Origin: Brachionus plicatilis
Taxonomy: Eukaryota; Rotifera; Eurotatoria; Ploima; Brachionidae
DNA length: 64,000 bases
Assembly: GCA_010279815.1 (NCBI GenBank)
Contig: QEOQ01000667.1
Span: forward strand, 124,001 to 188,000
Reading direction: 5' to 3'
The translations under genes and the position numbers were made by a program. Positions 22,085 to 33,900 of this stretch are shown here, piece after piece. How positions within the stretch are numbered: position 1 is the stretch's first letter; each line of letters opens with the position of its first letter. The notes under the pieces are model-generated. The model searched no databases. It was not told the origin of the DNA and was given only the letters and a program-made list of their open reading frames with translations.

Positions 22085-23035
22085 ATGAACCTAAATTTGA
22101 ATGATTCAGATCGTAAAGAAATAATAAACGAATTTAATCAAAATTATCGTTTGTACTTGGAAAATAATTTGATTCTGAGTCTGATTAGCGATACTGTTTT
22201 TAACACCCAAGCTAAACTCATTCATTCGTCCTCTTCGGCAACCTTTGAATCGGAAAAAAATGACCCCAAACAAATGCTTGATGAAAAAATCCGTGACACA
22301 TTTTTAAAAAGCTATTTCATAACAAACAATTCGGACAATAATTTCAAACTGCCTGATGAAATAAAGATAGATCCGCTGAGTTTTGATGCCAAAAATCATC
22401 TCGTAGAAACAATTGAACACAAATTGGATGAATTTTTAGATTTAGTAGACGAATTTACGGCCTATGGTTGTTCAAATGAAATAAATGAATGCCGTCCAAA
22501 GTTAGACCAAGAACTGTCAGGCTCAAAACAAGAAAATGTTACTTTCAAATTTAATCAAATGCTCAAACATATTGATGATATCGAATTGGAGAGCAAAAGA
22601 CTTGATGATGGAATCAATATTAAACTAGAACATTGTATGAATACTTCAATGGAAGTTATTAATTTGATTAGTAAAATTTTAAAAGATTTTAAACTTGATT
22701 TTTATGCGCACATGAGCGAAATTCAATGTCAAGGGGCAGTTTTGTCTTGTGACTTGCTATTGACCAAAATTGAGATGATCAAGAATGAAATGTTGCATGA
22801 CTTTTATAGTCCTGAAAAACTCAAAGCATTAGGAATAATTAAAAATCACATTCAAATGGAAACAATGCTTGCCAAGGATAATTTGAATCAAACGAAATTT
22901 ACACTAAATACATTCAATTCGTTTGGCTCTGAATTCGATTCGATTTTAAAAACTTATTTAGATCTTAAATCAAAACACGAAAGTAAGCAATGGACTTTGA
23001 ACAAATTAAAAGAAGAATCTCATTTTTTAAATTAG
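22085..23035 (+). CDS. HAUS4: HAUS augmin-like complex subunit 4-like protein
   Basis: A single uninterrupted frame of 316 codons starts at ATG 22085, after AT-rich leader sequence. The protein is acidic and helical. From about residue 155 it is coiled-coil-like, and the C-terminal part (QCQGAVLSCDLLLTKIEMIK, FNSFGSEFDSILKTYLDLK, KQWTLNKLKEES) resembles the C-terminus of HAUS4 (pattern GxEFDxLVxEYxxLK...K.W.L.E). HAUS4 belongs to the eight-subunit augmin complex that recruits gamma-tubulin to spindle microtubules. Human HAUS4 is about 363 residues, so the length is in range. It is intronless while neighbours have many introns. The call depends on weak, coiled-coil-biased similarity; another centrosomal coiled-coil protein is the main alternative. 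Confidence 0.65.
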   Translation: MNLNLNDSDRKEIINEFNQNYRLYLENNLILSLISDTVFNTQAKLIHSSSSATFESEKNDPKQMLDEKIRDTFLKSYFITNNSDNNFKLPDEIKIDPLSFDAKNHLVETIEHKLDEFLDLVDEFTAYGCSNEINECRPKLDQELSGSKQENVTFKFNQMLKHIDDIELESKRLDDGINIKLEHCMNTSMEVINLISKILKDFKLDFYAHMSEIQCQGAVLSCDLLLTKIEMIKNEMLHDFYSPEKLKALGIIKNHIQMETMLAKDNLNQTKFTLNTFNSFGSEFDSILKTYLDLKSKHESKQWTLNKLKEESHFLN

Positions 23036-24606
23036 ATAGAATTAGCGTTAAAATTTTATACATAATTTTGTAAACTTGGTATATAATTCGAATTGACTCA
23101 AAAAAAAAAAAATTTCCATTATATTTTCTCAATTTGAAATTGCAGGTGTAAAGATCTGCGTTGACCACATTTTATATATGTTTAAATTGAATTTAATTGA
23201 CCGGTACTTTTAATACAATTTATTTATTTATTTAAATTAAAATGTGCTTGAAAAAAGAGCACTCTTCTTTCTGCATAAAAAATAATTCAAAACATTTCAA
23301 AATAAAAAAAGAATAAAAAATTAAATATAAAGTAAAAAAGTAGTTAATAGTTTATATATAGTTTTTTAAAATGGATTTTTTATCACTTCTACTCCAATCA
23401 CTGCTTATTAAACTTTTAATACAATGATCACAATGGAATCATTAGTTTTCTTTTATTTTTTGCAACTAAATATTTTTTGATAAACAATTTTTTAAAGGAT
23501 GATGTAATTGATAATTTTTTTTGGTTAATAATTATTTCATTTAAAAAAATGTCTAGCTTTTATAAATCAAAAAAGTTTAAAATTCTTCGAAGAATAAAGT
23601 CAATCTCTTTAATTATCACAGTCAATGTGAAAATATTCTTATGTTGAGGAAATGTGCAGTATATTATTAATTATGCTTCGGCCATCAAGTATTCTATTAG
23701 TATTTTTAATGTTTAATTTTGTTACTTTTGTACAAAATAACAAAACAGAACAGAATTAAACTCTAAAAAAATTTGTAATTTTTATTCCAAAAATCTGCTA
23801 ATGATGTGCAAAATCTTTTCAAAATACACTACAGTCAAATTTGTCATAGTTTAAATTATATTATACTCGCATTGTTTTGCTGGGATTTTCTTAATAATCC
23901 AACTTTGAATGTTGAACAATTTTTAAAATATTTTTCAGTTTAAATATATAAAATCTCAAAGGAACCATTTTGTTGAAAAATTTTTTCTAAGTATTTTCAT
24001 ATCTCACATATCAAATAATCATATATCAAGTAATTTAGTTATTCGTTAAATATTGTAGATCTATTTTTTTTAAAAAAATAATCCTTTTAAGGATATAAAA
24101 AAGTAGAATATTTTTTTTGATTTATCAATTTAAATATAATTAGGATTTGGTTATTAAAATGCAAAAATGAATTAACTTTATATACTTTATTTACTTAACC
24201 TCATTCAAGTTTGTATTCATGCTCTTTTAATTCTCATATTTTTTTTAAGGTTTTCAATTTATTTATTAATCGAAAAATAATCTCAGCATATTTTTTGAAC
24301 CTAAAATGGTTTAGTGACCAACAGAACTGTTCCCAAATAAAAAATTTCACAAAAGATAAAGATAGACACAAACTTCGGTTATAAAAATATGAAATAAACT
24401 TTTTTAAACAAATATTGAAGCAAAAAATGGTAAATTAAAACAATTTAAAAATACCTTTTTATTATTCAATTTAAACATTTCTCTTATTTTTTTATTTTTT
24501 TATACTTATTATCAAGATTTTTAATTTAGAAAAAATTTTGTTAAACAATTCCAGATTAAAAATGAATTAATTTTGTTTAAATTATGAGATAATCACATTT
24601 TTAAAA
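23036..24606. other. Intergenic between HAUS4-like gene and KIF6
   Basis: Strongly AT-rich with no frame of coding character, no inverted repeat I can support and no RNA gene. It must contain the KIF6 promoter, but no motif is identifiable. Confidence 0.5.
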
Positions 24607-27600
24607 ATGGTCAAACAAACAATACAAATATTTTGCCGAATTAAGCCGACCAAAGCCAAAAAAAGCGTAAATCTTATTTTTTAATCGATGTTTTATTGAC
24701 ATTTTTTCTTCATTTAGTTGTATGAAATTGATTGCAAAGATTCTAGTGACATAATAACTTTTTCGGTCCCTAAAGATGTTTCCGAAGGTTTCATTAACAA
24801 TAAAAAAGAAGAATACAAATTCAAGTAGAATAAAATAAATTTTTTACTTTGGCAAAATTTATATTTTATTCAAAGATTCGAACGAATATTTAATCAAGAC
24901 ACAATTCAAGATGATGTATTTAAACAGGTCGCCGAACCTGTTATTGAAAAGTATATCTCTTCAAAAAATTAGAGAAAAGAATTAATCTTAAATTTCTAAA
25001 GTGTTTTATCTGGCTATAACGGAACAATTTTCGCCTATGGTCAAACTGGTAGTGGAAAAACATTTACAATTACAGGTGGCCCTGAAAAATACACTGACCG
25101 TGGTATAATACCGCGATCTATTTCATATTTTTTCGAAATGTTTTCTAAAGTAATTCAATTTTTAACAATATAAATTCAAAAAAAAAATATAAAATTTTTT
25201 TCAAGAAACCAGAATATTCATTTACAATGCACATTTCATATTTGGAAATTTATAATGAAAATGGTTATGACCTTCTTGATCCCCAACATCAAGTTTCCAA
25301 ACTTGAAGACTTACCGTAAATAATAAATTTAAATAATTAGTTTAAATTGTTTTTTTTTTCATAAAATTTAAATTAGAAAAGTGACTTTAATGGAAGATGA
25401 AGACAATAATATTCACTTGAAAAATTTGTCCATTCATCCGGCAAATAATGAAGAAGAAGCTTTGAATTTGTTATTTTTAGGTGATACTAATCGAATGATT
25501 GCTGAAGTAATTTGAATAAAAAAAAATTAAATTTTTTAAATTTTGTAAATATTTTAAAGACTCCTATGAATCAAGCTTCGACCCGGTCACATTGTATCTT
25601 TACCCTACACATTACAGCTAGGGAAACAGGGTCAGCTACAATAAGAAAAGCAAAACTTCATTTAGTTGACTTGGCTGGGTATTTTTTCCTATAAAAAAAC
25701 CATACAAGAACTAATTTTTTTCCAAGATCTGAGAGAATCGGTAAGACAAATGCAAATGGAATTTTGCTTACCGAAGCTAAATACATCAATTTATCTCTAC
25801 ATTATTTGGAGCAAGTGATTGTGGCTTTGGCTGAAAAAAATCGGACACATGTACCTTACCGGAATTCGATGATGACCTCTGTGTTACGTGACAGCTTAGG
25901 AGGAAATTGTATGACTACTATGATTGCCACATGTTCCATTGAAAAAAAAAATTTAGATGTAAAAAAAATTCAAAATTTTACAGATAAGTTTATAATAAAA
26001 TTAAAAGGAATCTATATCAACCTGTCGATTTGCACAAAGAGTGGCCATGATCAAAAATGAAGCGATCGTCAATGAAGAACTGGATCCTAGATTGGTTATA
26101 AACAGGCTAAAACGAGAGGTTGAGGAACTGAAAAATCAGCTATCTATAGCAAATAATGGTGAAGCTTTTGATGGAGATTTAAGTCAAGATGAGATAGAAA
26201 AATTGAAAATTTTGACACTAAGATATCTCGAAGACAGAGATAACGATTCTAGTCTAAATGTTGGAGCTGACATGAGAAAAATAAATTTTTGCTTCAAATT
26301 ATTAAAGGACATGTACATTCAACTGTTGGCAAAGAGTAAAATAGCTCCCGTGCCGGGACCGAGTAATCAGCCGGCAAATGTTACAATAATTGATGCTTCA
26401 CATTATGATTCTAAAGAGCTAAAAGATTTAAAAGATACTTTAAGACAAAGAGATAATGAAATAAGTATTTTGGTTAACATGTTGAAAAAAGAGAAAAAAA
26501 AATTTGAAGACTTGATGCAAGGGTTGTTGTTTTTTTTATTTAATTTTTTCAAATTTGATATTAAATTAATCTTAAATTTAATTTCTAGGAAACCTCCTGT
26601 GCATGTACTTTCCAGCAGTGGATCAAACGATGATTTGCCGAAAGAGTTTAATAAAAACCATCCAAAGAGACAAATTTGTAAATTTAATTTTTTTAATCTA
26701 TTTACTTATTTATTTAAAAAAGTGCAAAATATGTCTCTTGGTCGTCAGGAAGCGTTTGAGATATTCAAGAGAGATTATGTCGGAAATCAAGAAATTGAGG
26801 AACAAAAAAAATTTTTGAAAAAAAGCTATGCAGAGGCTAAAATGCTTGGCGAATTGATAAATACAGCTAGGACTAAGCTTCGTAATTTGATTTTTTTGGT
26901 TTTTTAATCAATTTTTTGTTTTAAAAATTTTTTTGATCTACACCTAAGAAACTTTATTAATCTTTGATAAAAAAAATTGTTCACTTGAATTCTTTTCTAG
27001 CACTTACAGTGCTTAAGAAATACAATGCAAATACCATTTTTTACGTAATTTTACGACAGATTTGCTAAAATTAAATTTTTCTACGAACTAAATTTGATGC
27101 ATTAAGATTATGTAATCTTACCAAATAATACGTAAAATTACGCAAAAAATGGTATTTGCTTTTTATTTCTTAAGCGCTGTATTTAACTCATGGTCATATT
27201 CATTCAATAGTTAAAGCCATCTTCAAGATTATTGAGAACTAATGTTTACTTTCATAACGTAACTTTATTATCTAAAAAATTAAGTCATCATTTATATTTT
27301 ATATTATTTGAGTTTAGAAAAAAATGGTCAAATGAGGAAAATAAAAATATTTGAAGTTTAAGTATAATAATTAATTCTCAAATTAAAATCCATTCTAATT
27401 TTCAACTTAAAAATTATAAATGTGATAAATTTTTAACCAAACTTCTATTATCTAATTTTTATTTTTTCTTTGTGTGTTTTTTTATCTTTATTATGGTTCA
27501 TTTTATCTGATTCGTAAATAATCTTAAAAATTGAAATTTTATCCAGAAAATTGATTGATTTTTTATGTCAAATTAAATTTTAAAATTAAAAATATTTTAA

Positions 27601-28420
27601 TTTTTTTTAGAACATTTGAAATCCAAAAGTGAACAAATTTATTTAAAATTAGAAGCCACAAATTCCTTAAATGATCCAAGACAGAATTCTGAATATGAAT
27701 CAACTCGAAAAACAATGGAATTTGAAAAAGAAAAGTAAATTTCTTTTTTTAACTTTATTATCGTCTATTCAAATTTATTTTAAGTTATCGAGAGAATTTT
27801 GAAAAGCTTAAAAATCTCAAGACTCAAATCGAGCATGCCCAGTATTTAATCGAAAAATCTCAAGTAAAACTTCAGAAAGACTTTGAAATTTGGTGGACTG
27901 AACAATGCGAACTTAATGTAAAAATAAAAGTTGTTTATGAAAAATTATTTAAAATTTAAAAGGAACAAAAGCAACAAAGACTCCTAGGAAATGATCAAAG
28001 CCGAGTAGAGTCAATTTCATCTATTCCGAGCACAGCTAACAGTTTATCGACTAGTTCAAGAATTAATTCTAGCACAAATACAACTTTGACTAATTCTTAT
28101 CAAGTAAGATTTTTTAAATTTTAAATTACTTATTTATTTAAATTACTCTTTAGAATGAAAAGTCGGTGTTTGATTATGGTGATAGTCATCGGAAATTGCC
28201 TCAAATAGAGAGTGAAGGGTAATTAATTTTTTTTTTGATTTTGGCTTTGATTTGGTTTGTTTTTAGTAAAACTAGCGCTGCATCTAACCAAAAAATAAAT
28301 TTGACAGGTGATAGTGAAATCGATGCAGATATTACGGCCTTTATAAATGCTCGTAAAAGAATAATTAATCAAATGAAGCGTAAGTGTATCATTTTAAATG
28401 ATAAGATAGTATATTATTAA
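24607..28420 (+). CDS. KIF6: Kinesin-like protein KIF6
   Basis: Sixteen exons join in phase to 786 residues: 24607-24666, 24718-24824, 24876-24950, 25002-25149, 25206-25315, 25377-25506, 25560-25678, 25727-25958, 26008-26522, 26589-26677, 26723-26881, 27611-27734, 27785-27917, 27963-28103, 28154-28218, 28267-28420. The start [14 protein letters not shown] is the KIF6 start. The motor domain has the P-loop GQTGSGKT, switch [12 protein letters not shown], switch II DLAGSERIG, and the KIF6-specific [18 protein letters not shown]. Downstream are [37 protein letters not shown] and the C-terminal [15 protein letters not shown]6 is a kinesin-9 motor of motile cilia. Most introns are 50-75 bp; the one at 26882-27610 is 729 bp and carries a MITE. 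A GTAAGT inside the last exon (near 28380) might give an alternative end. Confidence 0.96.
27006..27180. mobile_element. MITE-like foldback in KIF6 intron 11
   Basis: The termini ACAGTGCTTAAGAAATAC and its near-perfect reverse complement bound 175 bp. The inverted repeats extend about 50 bp inward, with shared ACCATTTTTTACGTAATTTT. No coding capacity. I could not identify a convincing target-site duplication. Confidence 0.75.
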
Positions 28421-29385
28421 ATTAACCTTTTTTTTAAGCCAAAAATTAATTCAATTTACGAAAATTTTTAGTGTAAATTTTCAATATTACTTTAAATCGT
28501 TAATAATTTTTATTCGTAAAATAAAGTTTTTAAAAAATTGATTAATTTTAAATTATTGCTTTAAATAAATTTGAAAATTAGTGATTAATTAGTTTTAAAA
28601 CTTTTATAGCTAATTAATTTTAGATTTGGTTATTCGCTATATTTATTTAACGAAACTTTTTAGCATTAAGAAGTAAAAAGGTAATGATTGAAAACTCTGT
28701 TATTGTAAATATAATAAAATATAAAATAAAATTATATATATAAAATTACCACTCCACTCGCTTTAATATTTTAATAATTATTTTAATAATTCGTTGAATA
28801 GAACGGGACTGGCTCAAAATAGCTATAATAAAAAAAGCTTATATTAGAATAGCGTAATTACTATTAATTTACCTGACAACAAAATTGATTAAAAGAGCAA
28901 ATTAATAACGTAATCGAAATAGCTAAAATATTTATTAGAAAATAAATTGTCAATTAATATTATTTTTATCCAATAAAGTATTTTTAGAAAAATTAATATT
29001 TCAAAATTAAATACAAGCAATTTATAAATTTTTGGCAAATAATGTTTTAAATCTTTTAAATTATGGGGCTTCGGCTTCCAATTTGCTCTATTCATTCACA
29101 ATTTGGTTTTTAAAAAGAGTCTTAATATTTGTGCACAATATTTTTAGTAAAAATTCCACACAATTAATAAAAATCCCAAAAAAAAATAAAAAAATAATAA
29201 AGTTAATATTGTGTCCATTTTTTTTATTTAAAATTAGCATAATAAGTAAAAATACCAAAAAAATTTTATTTTTCCCATTTATTATTTATTTCATTTTCAT
29301 TTTGCGCCAATTCTGGCGATGTATAAAAATTAAAAATATTTAATTTATTTATTAATTTTTCCCATTTAATCAATAAAAAAAAAAC
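28421..29385. other. Intergenic downstream of KIF6
   Basis: Extremely AT-rich. The + frame at 29032-29343 is lysine/isoleucine/phenylalanine-rich in the manner of AT-rich noncoding DNA and is not supported as a gene. Confidence 0.45.
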
Positions 29386-29537
29386 ATATGGCAAGTTTTT
29401 TTTTCATATTTAACTTTTTTGAAATTTTGAAATTACGTTGTTTAATTTAAACTCAATGCTTATGCATGTTAAAATTTGAAATTTAATTACGCAATTATTT
29501 CTAAAAAAAGTAAAATAGAAAAAAAAACTTGCCATAT
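29386..29537. mobile_element. Small inverted-repeat element, 'ATATGGCAAG' ends
   Basis: ATATGGCAAGTTTTTTTTTC at the left is matched by its reverse complement at the right end (GAAAAAAAAACTTGCCATAT). Weaker pairing extends the arms to about 45 bp, over 152 bp in total. It is noncoding and MITE-like, and abuts the decayed reading frame at 29570-29760. Confidence 0.65.
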
Positions 29538-29569
29538 TTAGTAAAAGAAAACTTAAAAAAAATCTACAA

Positions 29570-29760
29570 AAAAATTTAATTTTTTTTCTTAGTACAACCA
29601 TTTGGGCAGTAAAAACAAGTTTTACAAATATTTTCGATAGATAAAACTGCATCATTTGACTTTTGTTTTTTAGATGATTATGGAGTTGGTTCTGATTCTA
29701 TATCAGAGTCTTGGTCAGATTCAAGAATAGCATTTTCTTCGTTCTAATTGTCATTTACTA
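29570..29760 (-). pseudogene. Decayed coding fragment with a Cys motif, unknown family
   Basis: One minus-strand frame reads NEENAILESDQDSDIESEP, then a stop, then SSKKQKSNDAVLSIENICKT, CFYCPNGCTKKKN. Acidic Ser/Asp-rich and CxxCxxCxxxC parts are unlike the surrounding AT-rich noise. Two in-frame stops (TAG and TAA) break it. The combination resembles pieces of transposase genes, but I cannot name the family. It directly follows the small inverted-repeat element. Confidence 0.35.
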
Positions 29761-30995
29761 ATTGGATGAGTACTTAATTTGTTGTCAATTAAAAAAATAT
29801 ATTGAGCTTTTATGATTTTAGTTGCAATTTATTTGATAAAAGGTGTAAATTTATTAAATGTGTTATGTTTTTATTAATTAAATTATTTTTTTTATAATAT
29901 GTTCGGAAAAAAAATGAAGAGATAAAAATATATAATTTTTGTTGATATTTTATATTAATTTGTGGAAATTTTTACTAAATTTATTGTGTTCGATAGTGAC
30001 AGCCTTTTAAAAAGAAGTTATTAATAAAATACCTAATTAAAAATAAGTATATTTTATTTTTAATGGTAAATATCATTGATTATAATAATAAATATTTTGT
30101 TAATGTCGAATTTTCAAAAAAGACAAAATTAATGATTTATTTAATCATTAAATTTGTAGTAATAATTCAAGGAAATAATTATTTTTTTTCATCAAGAACT
30201 AAATAGATTCAAAGAACATTAAATAGATAAATAATTAAAATTAAAAAACTTTAACAATTCCGAAAGACACTTTGAAAGAGTTGATGCATTTATCTTTCAA
30301 GATGCAGACTTGATTTTAAAATGAAATACCTTTTTGTATTTAAAGTTTGAATCATCTTTTCCCATACAACTGTCATGTTTTTAAGATTCAATCAACCATT
30401 TTAAAGCTTTAAATATTATTTTAGCTAGAAGAATTTTTTAATGTATTATAAAAGATGAAAACTTTTGAAAATTTTACTGGTAAAGTTAAACCATTTATTA
30501 ATTATTTCCTCATTTATTTAATCAATTTTTTCGTAGTTTTTTTTGGAAATATTTCTGTTCGACTAGTATCGTTGGCGAAGAAACCTAGAGAACTACGCAA
30601 GAAAAAAACTCATATTCTCGTTTGAATTTCACAATATTTATATGAAATTACAAATTTAGACAAGATGACAAGTCTTTGCTAATAAACTATTTATTCCTAT
30701 CTATTATCTCTAAATATGAATTTTATTTTAATAAATAAAATCCTATTTTTCATTTTTATTAAATAATTTTTAAAATAAAAAATTTAAAGTTTAATTATTT
30801 TGAATATTTTTTAGATTTTAAACTATTGATAGAAAAAATTTTATTTAAAATTTTAATAAATGCTTAAATTAAAAATATACTATCAAACACCAATAAATTA
30901 AAATTAAAATTAAGTTTTCTTTAAAAAAAAATAATTCCACTTATCCAAAAATAATAAGTCTTAAATATTCTTCTTTTAAATTCAATCCGAAATAG
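29761..30995. other. Intergenic 3' of the ATP13A gene
   Basis: AT-rich throughout, without supported genes, repeats or RNA. One somewhat less AT-rich patch at 30550-30610 shows no usable frame beyond 15 codons. Confidence 0.45.
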
Positions 30996-33900
30996 TTAAT
31001 TATTGAAAGTTATTTTATTAATATTAGGCCATTGAGCATCTGAATCGAGTACTTTTTGTATACGCTTATATTTATTTTTGGGCTCTTTTTTTCGAATTAT
31101 CTTTTTGCCAAAATTTTTAAACCATTCAGTATCGACAATAGTATCTTCGATTGCATACGAAAAAACCAAGAAAATAAAACCCAAAGCAACTAAAGTGAAT
31201 CTAAATGGCGAAAATTCATTTTTTGGATCCAATTTTTTCATCTAATTTATTTTGAAAGTTAACTCTTTAGTAATAAAAATATATTAATCAATCTTACGCT
31301 AAGTAAATGCATGACCCACTCGACAGGACTCAATGTAATCCATATGTTCAACGCTGTTAAAATAATTAGCGAAAAAACAAAATAAAAATTCTTAATTAAC
31401 GGTTGACGAAATGGTGGGCCTTTGGAAAAAACAAATGCCATAATTACGTATTGGAATGTTGAAATCAAAAAAACACACGTTCCTTCCATCGATTTATTAT
31501 TTTTCTTAAAGTGATCTGGATCACCTCTATTCTTCACATACCATGGTTGTTGGCTCACGTAGAACAAAGCACCAACTTGAAACAAACCGACCAATATTAT
31601 TTGGAAAATAATTGAGCAAATGTTCACAAATCCAACCAGGCTACCCAAAGGTCGCTTAACAGCTATCTTTTCATAAGCTTTATTTGCGCTCACTTTTAAT
31701 TAAATAAAAAGATTTACACAATTTATTGGGAAAAATAGTTTATTTTCTTACTAAAAACAGCCACTGGAGTTATCAAAAATAGATCAACATACAAAAATTG
31801 AGGATCAGCTAAATTTGTCATAAACTTTTTTTTAAAATAAAATCATTAGCTTTAAATCAAATAATTAAGATTTAATTTTATACAGCATAAAGAATTAGTA
31901 CACTGGTGAATTGGATCATTGAATATAGAGCCATATATTTGAATACTCCAAATGAAGTAACCAGTGCAGCTCGTCCTTCTTTAATAACTTCAGGAACACA
32001 ACTTATATTTTGAATTTTTGACGTGAAAGGCGACGCCACAGATGCTTCTGCTTCAGATAAAGATATACCAACATGGGCTTTATAATTTTTTATTTATTCC
32101 TATTTCAAAACTCGAAAATATTTTCTTTTACCTGCTTTTAATGCTGAACAATCATTAGCTCCATCTCCACACATACTTACTCCATATCCTAGTGAAATCA
32201 AATGTTCGACTAACTGAGCTTTTTGATCTGGACTCATCCGGGCATAAATGACACCATTGAGAAGCACTTTTTCAAAAATTTGTGGAAAATAGCGTCTTAA
32301 GCAACCAAACGAATAGCCCGTCATGGCAAAACTGTAATTTTTTCCATCCAAATCAAGACATGTCTGAATATCCTAAAAAAGTTATTTGATTTAAAATTTG
32401 AATTTTTAAAATCAAAGAGTGAATAGGTGATAAGCAGTGAAAATTATTAAAGCCTAAAAAATATTCGGGTCTTATCGAATATGTGACTTCAAAGTTATAG
32501 CAGAGTTGTTTAAAAGTCCCAAAAAAAAGTCCAAGCCTAGGCTTTAAAATTTTGAATACTGAAGAAGAATTGTGAAGACATTTATGCTAAAATTGTAAGA
32601 AAATTCTGTTATATGACAAATCTATTGCATTTGACAACCCAAGAGTATATGAATTTTTTGATATGAAGCCTGATCTAGCAAATTTAAACTTCTAGCAACT
32701 TTTTTTTGTGACTTTTAAACAACTCTAAGTTATATTCACATCTTTAAAGAAAATTTCAATATTTTAAATAAGCAATATTTAATAAACTATTTAATAAAAT
32801 AATTTGGGATCTTTTACCAGGCTGTTTAGAATGACCTGGAGTCTTCCTTTCAGCCGCATGATAGTAAGTTGGTTAAAAAAAGAATTTTTATTAGACTCAA
32901 AAATAAAAAGTAGAAGTATTTCTTCGAAGTTTTAGCATTGTAAAATTGTGCAACAAAATCATCAGTTTTATTTATTTTATAAAAATAAAATTAAATTGAC
33001 TCAAACCCACCAGTAAGAAAATCAAAAATTAATGGATTTTGGATTCATTTAGGATAAGCTTTGCCAATTTCAAAAATTTTATAACGGGTGTCCAATAAAG
33101 CTTGACCGAAATTTTAAATTAAAAAAAAATATGAAAGGAATGCTTGTTTCGGATGAAATTTAACACAGATATAGAATGACTACTTATATATACTGTGTAT
33201 CATTCAGGGTATAAACAGATTCTATATATATATATTTTTTTTTTTGAATTTTGATTCTGAAGGAGCACCAGCTCGATACAGATAAATAGATAAATAAATA
33301 AATTTGAAGTCAAGTCATAAATTCTTTTTTTTTAACCATATTTGACTTGATGTCTTTTGCCCAAGTCTGGAATTGACTTAAAAAAGACAACTTTCAAATG
33401 CAGAATTTAGTAAACTAAGTTAACCAGTGACTAATATAATATTAAATCTTAGACTTGTTTCATTTTGCTATTTTTAAAGTGTTTAATCACCTTCTTAGTC
33501 CAAGTATTTGAAACAGGATTATTATTTGTAAAGACAGACACTTTTAGTTATAAAATGGTAATGAAGTGTCTCAAATTTTCAAGAAGATTAATATTCATAT
33601 TTTTTTGTGTAAAATTGAGTATTTACTATAATCATACAAAATTTGGTAAAAAAATATCATTCCATTCAAAAGATATTACATTTTATTCACAAAAACCTCT
33701 TTTTTTGAACTTAATTTAATTTTAGCGATTTTTGGATGTTTTTGATAATATCTTATGAACAGACCATTGGAAAAATTTGACCTTGGTGTCATTAGAGAGC
33801 TAATAAAATTTTCTTTTCACTGATATATAAAAATATATAGGTAAAAAATGAAAACCTCGGGGAAATTTTTAGGATTGACTGGTATTCAGAACACCAGGGT

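Noticed and set aside
29032..29343. 103-codon + frame rich in Lys, Ile and Phe
   Set aside because: Composition is that of AT-rich noncoding DNA; no family resemblance, no splice context, no GC rise.
33465..33719. 84-codon + frame inside the TA-flanked element as a transposase
   Set aside because: No catalytic Asp/Glu motifs or helix-turn-helix; reads as AT-rich noise.
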